Shown piece by piece: positions 18,563-25,851 of a stretch of 64,000 nt of DNA. The position numbers were made by a program, and so were the translations under genes. Where the stretch lies: NCBI GenBank assembly GCA_964654415.1, contig CAZZIP010000014.1, positions 5,507-69,506 on the forward strand. Reading direction: 5' to 3'. The notes below the pieces were generated by a model. That model searched no databases and was not told the origin of the DNA. It saw nothing but the letters and a program-made list of their open reading frames with translations. How positions within the stretch are numbered: position 1 is the stretch's first letter; the number at the start of each line of letters is the position of its first letter. This DNA comes from Methylohalobius sp964654415 (GTDB lineage Bacteria; Pseudomonadota; Gammaproteobacteria; Methylococcales; Methylothermaceae).

Positions 18563-18916
18563 TTACCGGCCGTTCAGAGCCCGGTCGTCAGGCAGGCTGG
18601 GCTTCGGCCAGCGCGGCACAATATCGGGACGAGAAGGCCCTCGCGCCGCGCCCCCGCTAGCGAAACTCGAAACGGCATCGGCGAGCCGCTGGTCCCATTT
18701 CGGCGTCGTATCAGGCTCCCCGAGCAACTCTTCGCTTTCTTCCAGCTTTCCGATTACGGGGCAGCGCCACCACGGGGCCGCCAGTTTGCCGGCGTATTGG
18801 GACACCCGCCACAGGTGGCCGCCGGTGTAAGGATCGCGGGCTTCCACCACGAAGGCTATCGCGTACAGGGTGCGCAGAAGATCCCCGGCGGAAGCGGTTC
18901 GTGGGATGACAGCCAT
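18563..18916 (-). pseudogene. HD-GYP domain N-terminal stub
   Basis: The first 45 residues (MAVIPRTASAGDLLRTLYAI, then VEARDPYTGGHLWRVSQYAGKLA) match the opening helix of an HD-GYP cyclic-di-GMP phosphodiesterase, including the first histidine of the metal site. After KLA the sequence changes to an unrelated tail. The HD pair and GYP motif are absent, so it cannot be an active enzyme. The ATG has a good GGGAGG ribosome site, so a 117-residue product may still be made. The simplest reading is a gene whose body was deleted. Confidence 0.6.
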
Positions 18917-19128
18917 GGAAGTTCCCTCCCGAGAGCTTGCGAAAAATTTGCAGACTTTGCGGAAGGTCTGCTCTTGTCTTTTGACAATTCCAAAGCCAAG
19001 TCGTCGCAGGCGGTTCTACCCTTTTCGTCGCGGCTGCACCCTTTTCCTTACAACCGGAGGCACGGCTACCGTCGCCGATGCTATTCCCGTACAATAATAG
19101 CCGCCTCCCTTGTCCCAGGAAAAAAGCC

Positions 19129-19398
19129 ATGCAGCTGCCCTCCCCGCGCCCGGACGACCCGCAGGCCACCGACCCGCAAACCTGGCTGGACGCCTACGGC
19201 GACTACCTGTATCGCTACGCCCTGCTACGCGTCCGCGACGAGTCCCTGGCCGAGGACCTAGTGCAAGAGATCCTGCTGGCGGCGCTCAAAGGCTGGGCAG
19301 GTTTCGACGGCCGCTCCTCGGAGCGCACTTGGCCGACCGGCATCCTCAAGCACAAAATCGTCGACCAGTTGCCAGTCACGCAGAAAGGAGACACGTCG
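19129..19398 (+). pseudogene. ECF sigma factor fragment, region 2 only
   Basis: Reads MQLPSPRPDDPQ, then TWLDAYGDYLYRYALLRVRD and LAEDLVQEILLAALKGW. This is sigma-70 region 2 of an extracytoplasmic-function sigma factor, ending in TGILKHKIVDQL. The linker and all of region 4 (-35 recognition) are missing. The frame continues with no stop into the neighbouring anti-sigma gene. The ATG has an AGGA ribosome site. Without region 4 it should not recognise a promoter. An in-frame deletion joining sigma and anti-sigma genes explains the structure. Confidence 0.65.
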
Positions 19399-19872
19399 AT
19401 GCTGAATTGCCAGGGGACCAGCCGGCTCATCCCCCAAAACCTGGATCGGCCTTTGACTTCCAAGGAGCGGCTGTCACTTCGCTTGCATTTGCTCCTGTGC
19501 GGCGCCTGCCGCGGTTTCGCGCGACAACTGCGCTTTTTGCGCCAGGCAATGGCAGATCTGGAAATGCGAACCCTCGCGGACGATCGCATCAAACTCGGCG
19601 AAGGGGGCAGGACCGAATCGGGCGAATCCTGTAAGGTTCGGGCCAGGACGGTCAAACCCAGTAGTCCGGAGGCGCGTATTGGTCATCCGCCTGGAAGGAC
19701 CGCCCCCACAATCAAGCCGTCGTCCAGCCAGCGGCGCAGGAAACCCGCGGCCACGCCGGCGGCATTCTCAGTACCGTCCAGACAGCTCAAGCCTTCGCAC
19801 CAGTCGGCAAAGAGGGCGCCTTGGTGGGCGGCGTCCAAAGCCCACGCCTCTAAGTCTTCGAGGCGACGGTAA
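19399..19872 (+). CDS. Zinc-finger anti-sigma factor (zf-HC2), tail extended
   Basis: From an ATG with its own AAAGGAGA ribosome site it reads MLNCQGTSRLIPQNLDRPLT, then RLHLLLCGACRGFARQLRFL. This is a small ZAS-type anti-sigma factor with a Cys plus His/CxxC cluster (HLLLCGAC). Normal members are about 70-85 residues. Here the frame continues for another 80 or so low-complexity, Ser/Pro/Arg-rich residues, opposite the 3' end of the bufC remnant, before a stop. The natural stop has probably been lost. Its cognate sigma factor, immediately upstream, is broken. Confidence 0.55.
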   Translation: MLNCQGTSRLIPQNLDRPLTSKERLSLRLHLLLCGACRGFARQLRFLRQAMADLEMRTLADDRIKLGEGGRTESGESCKVRARTVKPSSPEARIGHPPGRTAPTIKPSSSQRRRKPAATPAAFSVPSRQLKPSHQSAKRAPWWAASKAHASKSSRRR

Positions 19873-20465
19873 TACACCACCAGGCCACGGCGCTACACCA
19901 GCCAGTCGCACGTATTTCCCGTTGTCAGCGCAGCCAAGGCTCGCCCTTCCGTGGCCGCGTGCCACAGTTCCGGCGCATTGTGATGCAGGGCCAGGCAGCG
20001 CAGGGAGGAATGGAAGAAGAGGCGCAACTCCGGCCACCTTTCGGCGGGGAGACCGGCCAGCGCTTCGGCGGTGAGCGGCGTAGCGTCGGCGGCGTCGAAA
20101 GCCTCGCTCAAGGTCCGTTCGAAGCGGGCCAGATCGGCCAAGTCCGGCCGGTCGCGCAGAAACTCTGCCAGCCCTGCGCCGGCCCAACGGATGGAGTAAT
20201 GGCTGGGCGGGCGGGATTCGGCGTAAGCAGAGGCCAAGGCGGCGAATTCTTCGGCACCGAGCAGCGCTTGCAGCGCCGGGTAATCCGCCGCCAAAGCTTC
20301 GGCCAGGCGCAGCCGTTAGGCTTCCCGGTAAATGCGGAAGCGCGATTTCGCCGTTTCCTGGGTGGCTGCGGCGGTAAATTCGGGTGGGAGCGCATCCCTT
20401 GCCAGGACGGCGGCATGGAATCGCCGTTGCAGTTCCGCCAAGGATGCCGCTGGGTTCAGGTACAT
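19683..20465 (-). pseudogene. bufC: BufC/HvfC-type (DUF2063) gene with two internal stops
   Basis: Continuous in one frame except for two stop codons. It reads MYLNPAASLAELQRRFHAAV, then SRFRIYREA-stop-RLRLAEALAADYPALQALL, later GAGLAEFLRDRPD, and finally CDWLV-stop-RRGLVVYYRRLEDLEAW. The first stop is TAA (codon 50, 20316-20318) where family members have Tyr. The second is TAG (codon 191, 19893-19895) where Trp is expected. DUF2063 proteins partner MNIO enzymes (BufB) in making bufferins. The neighbouring bufB is also broken, so this is decay of the pathway rather than one bad base. Confidence 0.8.
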
Positions 20466-21116
20466 GAGGCTTGGCCTTCCAACGCCCTGGCAGAGGCAGT
20501 CCGGGCCAGTTGCAGTTCCTTCAGCAACTCACCCAGGGGCGGGATGGCGTCGTCCCGCTCGATCATGGCGGCAACCGGCCCCAGGCGGCGGATGGCCGCC
20601 TTATACAGTTCCCATACCGGTCGGCCACCGCGTGGTCGTGGGTATCGATGACGTGGCTGCCGTAATCGGAGTGGCCGGCCAAGTGAATCTGCCAGACGCG
20701 CTCCGCGGGCACCTGGCTCAAATACCGGTAAGGACCGAAGCCGTAGTTGCGGGCGCTGACGTAGACGTTGTTCACGTCCAGAAGCAGCAGGCAGTCCGCC
20801 TCCTCCGCCAGGATGCGGAGGAATTCCGCTTCGGGGATATCGGAATGGCGGTAGCTGATGTAGCTGGAGATCTTCCAGGAGTATGCGCCGCCCCAGGAAG
20901 TCCTGAACCCGCCGGACGCGCTCGATAACGTGGTGCAGCGTCTCTTCCGTATAGGGCAAAAAACAGGTCGTGCAGATTGACGCCGTCCACCAGGTAGTTC
21001 TCGCTGATGATCTCGAACCAATCCAAAGCCGGTTTTTCCGCCAGGATGGTCTCGTAATGCTCCTTGCGCAGCCCCAGGCCAAAACCGAGCTCAGGACGGT
21101 TCAGGGTGTGCAGCAT
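20456..21116 (-). pseudogene. bufB: MNIO-family (DUF692, BufB) gene with three frameshifts
   Basis: Encodes a multinuclear non-heme iron oxidase of the DUF692 family, which modifies cysteines of its bufferin partner. Pieces in three frames join into one protein: MLHTLNRPELGFGLGLRKEH to YLVDGVNLHDLF; then PYTEETLHHVIERVRRVQD; then ISSYISYRHSDIPEAEFL to HLAGHSDYGSHVIDTHDHAV; then PVWELYKAAIRRLGPVAA to the end. The shifts fall in a six-A run near 20958-20963, near 20870-20876, and near 20617-20622. The metal-ligand stretches are still readable. Overlap with bufC is about ten bases. Confidence 0.85.
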
Positions 21117-21162
21117 GGCGGCTTCCGGAAATGGGGCCGGACAACCCGGCCCCGGCTCGTTA

Positions 21163-21408
21163 TCACTTTTCCAACACTTTGCCGCCCTTGGCCGTGCATT
21201 CCTCGGCGGTGGCGGTGGGCAGCCAGCCCTGGCCTTCGCAGCTGTTCTGGCCCTTGCAGGCATTTCGCGCCGTCTTGCAGGCATTGATGCCGCAGTGGAC
21301 TTTGGCTTCCTTGGCTTCGGTTCCCTCTGCCATGGCCAGGCTGTTGGCGAACAGGGCCGCGGCAGCGGTGGCCAGCAGCAGACCGGAACGGTAAGGTGCG
21401 TTTTTCAT
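21163..21408 (-). CDS. bufA: Bufferin-type precursor peptide BufA
   Basis: An 81-residue secreted peptide. A signal peptide ends near residue 27 (LAMA), followed by a short Cys-rich core with Cys at 39, 44, 51, 57 and 71, including HCGINACK and NACKGQNSCEGQG. This is the BufA2-type bufferin pattern, a copper-binding ribosomally made peptide matured by BufB and BufC. The start is the ATG with GAGGAGAAG just upstream, not a TTG five codons earlier. Compared with my recollection of typical members, the segment between HC and NACKGQ looks shortened, with one cysteine fewer. With both maturation genes broken here, it probably stays unmodified unless enzymes elsewhere act on it. Confidence 0.8.
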   Translation of the reverse strand: MKNAPYRSGLLLATAAAALFANSLAMAEGTEAKEAKVHCGINACKTARNACKGQNSCEGQGWLPTATAEECTAKGGKVLEK

Positions 21409-21560
21409 GATTCTTCTCCTCAATCAGGACGATAGGATGCTTCACTTCCCTTCGTATTCGGTATTGCCCAACCTCGACTACTCCGTCTATGCGTCCGCCA
21501 CAACGCCATCAGCGCCCACGCTACGGCCCTCTGCTCCCGGTCTCAGCTTCATCCTCTGTG

Positions 21561-21683
21561 CTACGCCGCCATTCCTACTGGGCTGATGATCGTCAAAGCG
21601 CTGCCGCAGTGGGGGCAGTGTTCCAGGTCGATGTCGAATATGCGTTGAGCCGATCGCTCTAGCTCGATGGAGGATCGCGCGCT
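21561..21683 (-). mobile_element. IS91-like transposase C-terminal remnant
   Basis: A short minus-strand frame reads ERSAQRIFDIDLEHCPHCG, then SALTIISPVGMAA and a stop. Transposases of the IS91 type often carry a CPxCG zinc-ribbon segment preceded by a phenylalanine-isoleucine-aspartate patch near the C-terminus, which this matches. Nothing else of the element is visible and no ends can be assigned. Confidence 0.5.
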
Positions 21684-21689
21684 TTAAGA

Positions 21690-21839
21690 TTAAAGGCTGG
21701 CGGGGGATTGGGCCAGTAGCTTTACCGCACTCGGAGCAGGCCGGTCCGGCTGCGTGTAGACAGCGACTATCCGATGAGGCCCCTCAAGCAGCGCCTGCAG
21801 GATCATAGCGGCAAATTGCGGGGTGCCTGCGAACACCAA
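21690..21839 (-). pseudogene. Methionyl-tRNA formyltransferase N-terminal fragment
   Basis: Reads LVFAGTPQFAAMILQALLEG, then IVAVYTQPDRPA and a decayed end (VKLLAQSP). This is the N-terminal Rossmann start of Fmt (family pattern RIVFAGTPxFAxxxLxAL and AVYTQPDRPAGRG). Only about 48 residues survive, and the catalytic part is absent. It is joined in frame to an SDR fragment. Confidence 0.65.
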
Positions 21840-21962
21840 ACCCTCGATCAGGCCGGGGATGATCGAGTTCACGCAGATTCTGTTTGCACCCCATTCAATT
21901 GCGAGCACGCGCATCAACATGCTAACGCCGGCCTTCGCCGCACACATGTGGGCCTGCAGCGC
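21840..21962 (-). pseudogene. Short-chain dehydrogenase fragment fused to Fmt fragment
   Basis: Reads ALQAHMCAAKAGVSMLMRVL, then AIEWGANRICVNSIIPGLIEG. It matches the segment after the catalytic Tyr-x-x-x-Lys region of SDR oxidoreductases (family pattern AKAGVDMLTRxLAxEWG and RVNxIxPGPIEGT). Only about 40 residues remain. At its end the frame runs directly into the start of Fmt. The two parent genes are unrelated in function, so this is a deletion or recombination scar rather than a working fusion. Confidence 0.6.
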
Positions 21963-22118
21963 GCGTCGAGTACCTCTTATTTTTCCTATTCTCCGCCAGT
22001 GCTAGACGCCGGGCCAGGTGCATCTCGATGCTGTCGACCGATGATTGCATTCCGCCGCCTTGCGGATTCGCCAACCGATTGCGGCTATGCCTAACCGCGA
22101 TAGGAAGAACCGATCGAA

Positions 22119-22616
22119 TCAGACGAGGGAGGAAAGATCCTTTTCGATCTGAGCGAACAGCTCGTCCAAGCGTTTCATGTCTTGCGGCAATGTCTCGGCC
22201 GCCTGTTTCAGCGAATCGGTGAGCTCCTTGGCCAGTTCCTTCGCACCTGGCACATTTTCCAGCAAGTCCACGATCTTGCGCTGCTTGAGCAGTTCTAGTT
22301 GGGCCTTGATTTCGTCGTCCTCGGCTTTCAGTCCCGCCGTCAAGCGGGCGCGATAGTCGGACACTGCTTTCAGGAGGCGGTCGATCAGATCGTCGCGCGG
22401 ATCCTTGTTAGCTGCCGGCAGCTTGGGCTTTATGCCCGGCACTTCGGGGACCCACACCACGGTGCCCGGCTTGAAGGCATTGGCGTGGGCAAGGTGGGGG
22501 TTAGCCTTGAGCAGCGACGCTTCGGCGGCCTTGCGCATTTCCGGCGTGAGATCGGCAAAGAGCCGGTCGACCAGAGCAGCGATATTGGCTTCGTTCCTGA
22601 GCGTAATGACACGCAT
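22119..22616 (-). CDS. eCIS-linked protein with LysM-like N-terminus
   Basis: A 165-residue soluble protein, the last gene of the contractile injection operon. Residues about 5-60 resemble a LysM-type fold: MRKAAEASLLKANPHLAHAN, then FKPGTVVWVPEVPG. The remainder (about 75-165) is charged and helical with heptad-like spacing (KAEDDEIKAQLELLKQRKIV), a probable coiled coil. The start has TAAGGAG eight bases before the ATG and gives the family-like opening MRVITLRNEAN. It lies 16 bases after the fibre candidate, so it may attach or chaperone that protein. Function not known. Confidence 0.7.
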   Translation of the reverse strand: MRVITLRNEANIAALVDRLFADLTPEMRKAAEASLLKANPHLAHANAFKPGTVVWVPEVPGIKPKLPAANKDPRDDLIDRLLKAVSDYRARLTAGLKAEDDEIKAQLELLKQRKIVDLLENVPGAKELAKELTDSLKQAAETLPQDMKRLDELFAQIEKDLSSLV

Positions 22617-22632
22617 GAATTCACTCCTTAAT

Positions 22633-25600
22633 TTAAATATGGACATTTAATGTGTCCCACGGGGCCGGCAACGCCGCTCCGTTGACCTGGATGGCACCGC
22701 TGGTCAAGTTGCCGAGCACCGCAAAATTTGTCGCGGTCAGCGACAGGGTCGGAAATTCAGTCACACCGACCAGCCGGTTGTTGGCCACGCTCACATGATC
22801 GCAGCCGATGCGCCCGACCAGCGGCGCTAGTCCTGTGGTAACGACATTGCTCAGTTCGGCATCGTTCTGATCGAAGAGACAGCTCAGCACGCCATCGATT
22901 TCTACCAAAGGCATCACCGTAAGCGTCCCGCGCAGGCGGTTTCCCCGCAAGCTGGTATTGCCGCGCGCCAGGCCCGCCAGGATGCGCGCCCGAAAGGCAC
23001 TCAGGTAGAGGTAGCCTTCTTTCACGGGCAAGACCATCACCCCCGGCGCGGTCACCGTAGTCCCGTCCGTGGGTCCGCCCGGCGCTGCGCCGGACGGGGC
23101 GACGACGATCGCCTGCCAGGCAGCAGCGCTCGTGGTTTCGATCCCCTCCAGGCGCGCCAGCGAGTTATTTTCCACCGCGAGTTGGCTGAAGCTGGCGCCC
23201 ACCGCCAATGCCACAGTGCGCCCCAGGAAGCTCTTGGGGCCGATGCCGAACATCCGGTTGCCCGCCACCCGCAGTTCCCCCGAAGCCACCGCCAGCAGCG
23301 CTGCGCGCAGCAGGCTCTGGGCGGCCTGCCGGGCGACGCCGGCGAACAGGTTGTTGACCACGTCGGCACGCGCGACATCTATCAGGAGCACGCCGAAAAA
23401 GGGCCGGCCCTCTTGGTTGAATCCCATCCCCAGGTTCGAAAACTGGTTGTTTTCCAGGCACAGATAGGCGGCGCCGCCCTTGCGCTCCATGACCAGAGCG
23501 CCGAGTCCCGTGTCCTCGATGACGTTGGACTTGATCATGGCCCTGCCCAGCGTTTGGCGGATCGCCAGGCCGTTGCCGCGCAGTCCGCGAATCCGGTTGT
23601 CATGGATCATGACCCGATCGATGGAAACCTTGTCCAGGCCGGGTTCCAGCGCGATGCCGTCCACCTCGGCCTCCCCCGAGCCCACGATCTCGTTGTCGAC
23701 GATGCGCAAGCCGTCGGTGCCCGCGACCACCCCGGCGCCGGTGATGTACATGAGGTTACCGGCGATGGCGATGCTCGCCTCCGGCAGAGCTCCGCCCATC
23801 ACCACGACGCCCGCCTGAGAGCAGCCGAGTAGCAAGTTGCCCGCCAGCCGTAATTCGCCGTAATGGAGGCTCATGCCGGCGAAGCTCACTCCCCGCTGGC
23901 GGCACAGAAACACGTTGTCGGTCACCCGGCATTGCCCGGTAAGCAGATAATTGCGCTCCCCGGTCAGAGCTACCACGCCCTGCTCGGCGACCAGGGTACA
24001 ATCACGGATCGACGCGGCGAGCATCGAGCCCGAGAGGCCCACCGCGGCGGAGGTGGCATCGCCGGCCGCCACAGCGAGCACGGCCAGGTGCACCAGGTGC
24101 AGATCGATGCAGGCTGCAACCTCGATCAGAGCGGTCGTGCCCCCGCCGGCGACCGCCCCGACCAGGGCCAGGTTCTCGACGGTCACGCCGATACCCCCCG
24201 TGATCCGCATCAGGGATCCGGCAGCGGTTCCCCGCAGGAGCGTCTGCCATCCCTGGCCGCGTATCCTCAGGGAACGGGCGCCTTCCAGGTTGAGCGGCGC
24301 GTCCAGCTGGTAAGTCCCGGCATCTAGGCAGATAGTGCCGCCGCGCTGGCGGATGCTGTCGATGGCGTGCTGGATTGTCGAGATACCGGCGTTATGGCCC
24401 TCGGGATGGACGCACATGGTGCAATCGCAGCTCTCGCCAACTGCCTCGGGCGGCCAGAATACCCGGCAATCGGTCTCGCTGTCGGGCAGGGTCACCACCG
24501 CGAGCCGGGCATAATGGTGATGAATCCCCCGAGGCGGGGCATGCTCCAGCGGCTCGATGCTGCCGTCTGCCGCCCGTGCCGCGAACACCCAGTAATCGCC
24601 GGTCCGGTATTCGCCGTCGGCCGGGTCCAGGTCGAATTCGACGAGAATGCCGTTCTCCAGCGCCAGTTTGGTGCCGGCTGGCGGCAGCGGAATGCCGTCG
24701 GAGCTCGCTGAGACGTTCAGATCGTGAAAAATGAAACCGTCTGCGCGGCGCACCAGCCCCGACTGATCCCAGCGACGGATGCGGGTATGGCGGGTAGCGT
24801 CGGTGCGGCCCTGGGCGTCGACGGGAAAGAGTCCCGCAGGCAGCGCGTCTTCGAGCAAAATCGAGCGGGTGGCGGCGTCCACGGACTGGATGCGCCGCAG
24901 CAGGCCGGGTCTTCCGTGCAACTCGTGCCAGTCGTCCAGGATTTCGATCCAGTCTCCGGCATGAAAGCCGAGCACCTCGTCACGGCCGACGCTCTCCACC
25001 ACCAGCCGGTTGCCGCCGTGGATCTCGATGACCCTAGTAACGACCGTGGCATTGTCGCGGGACCACTTGAAAGTGGCTGTTCCTTGCCTACCGCCGTGGT
25101 GGATCTCCACCCGGTACAGCTGGTTCTCCAGACCCTTGTAGCCCGCGGTAGGCGGCACTAGGCAAGGGTTGGGATCGCCCGGCACATCGCCGGTGGAATT
25201 GGTGAGCCGGCCCGCCGAGGGCCGGATGACCGCCATCCAGCCGGGCACCTCGCTGTCCGGCGTGGCGCAACTGGCGTTGCCGATATTGGTCAGCACCTTC
25301 ACCTGCCAGACGGTCTGAAGGCGCGCCGTGGTGTCCACCCCCACCGCCTTCTCGACCAAGGATGGTTCCTGCACATGGGTGACCTCGCGCTGCCAGACGT
25401 CGAGATACACCAGGTGCGGCCCCCCGCTGAGCACGGGACGGTTGAAGATATCTGCGGGCGCGGCTTGATCGGTCACGTTGAACGACAGGTACGGTTGCTC
25501 GAAGAATGGCACGTCGCCGGTGCCGGCGAGCTCGCCAAGCGTAGCGTCCCACTGCACAGGTTGCGCGCTGTGGTTCTCCGCCAACAGGCCGTCCACGTAG

Positions 25601-25839
25601 ATCCGTCCGGGACCGATGGTCAGCTCCCCGGCGGTGGCGTGGATGCGGAAGCCGTTGGGCGTGGTGCGAGGCACCACCGCGCGTCCCACGGTATCCAGTG
25701 TGCCCGCCTGGAGGCGGCGCGCGAGTTCCGCCACCCACTCGTTCCAGTCGGAATCCAGTTGCACCCTCCCTTGTTGCATCACCACCCCGAAGAAATCCTT
25801 CCACGGGTGAAAACTGAAACGGCTGCAGTCGAAGCTCAT
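22633..25839 (-). CDS. eCIS DUF6519/right-handed beta-helix protein, fibre candidate
   Basis: The largest protein of the cluster, 1068 residues. The N-terminal third opens MSFDCSRFSFHPWKDFFGVV, with MQQGRVQLDSDWNEW next, the DUF6519 pattern found in phage-tail-like clusters. After a Cys pair (CDCTMC, near residue 470) a right-handed beta-helix of pectate-lyase type begins (STIQHAIDSIRQRGGTICLD) and runs for roughly 450 residues with short repeated strands such as NRIRGLRGNGLAIRQ and NNSLARLEGIET. Beta-helices of this kind form elongated trimeric spikes or fibres. Position after the baseplate genes supports a host-contact or fibre role, but enzymatic sugar cleavage is possible too. Confidence 0.8.
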   Translation of the reverse strand: MSFDCSRFSFHPWKDFFGVVMQQGRVQLDSDWNEWVAELARRLQAGTLDTVGRAVVPRTTPNGFRIHATAGELTIGPGRIYVDGLLAENHSAQPVQWDATLGELAGTGDVPFFEQPYLSFNVTDQAAPADIFNRPVLSGGPHLVYLDVWQREVTHVQEPSLVEKAVGVDTTARLQTVWQVKVLTNIGNASCATPDSEVPGWMAVIRPSAGRLTNSTGDVPGDPNPCLVPPTAGYKGLENQLYRVEIHHGGRQGTATFKWSRDNATVVTRVIEIHGGNRLVVESVGRDEVLGFHAGDWIEILDDWHELHGRPGLLRRIQSVDAATRSILLEDALPAGLFPVDAQGRTDATRHTRIRRWDQSGLVRRADGFIFHDLNVSASSDGIPLPPAGTKLALENGILVEFDLDPADGEYRTGDYWVFAARAADGSIEPLEHAPPRGIHHHYARLAVVTLPDSETDCRVFWPPEAVGESCDCTMCVHPEGHNAGISTIQHAIDSIRQRGGTICLDAGTYQLDAPLNLEGARSLRIRGQGWQTLLRGTAAGSLMRITGGIGVTVENLALVGAVAGGGTTALIEVAACIDLHLVHLAVLAVAAGDATSAAVGLSGSMLAASIRDCTLVAEQGVVALTGERNYLLTGQCRVTDNVFLCRQRGVSFAGMSLHYGELRLAGNLLLGCSQAGVVVMGGALPEASIAIAGNLMYITGAGVVAGTDGLRIVDNEIVGSGEAEVDGIALEPGLDKVSIDRVMIHDNRIRGLRGNGLAIRQTLGRAMIKSNVIEDTGLGALVMERKGGAAYLCLENNQFSNLGMGFNQEGRPFFGVLLIDVARADVVNNLFAGVARQAAQSLLRAALLAVASGELRVAGNRMFGIGPKSFLGRTVALAVGASFSQLAVENNSLARLEGIETTSAAAWQAIVVAPSGAAPGGPTDGTTVTAPGVMVLPVKEGYLYLSAFRARILAGLARGNTSLRGNRLRGTLTVMPLVEIDGVLSCLFDQNDAELSNVVTTGLAPLVGRIGCDHVSVANNRLVGVTEFPTLSLTATNFAVLGNLTSGAIQVNGAALPAPWDTLNVHI

Positions 25840-25851
25840 GGCTCAGGCTCC

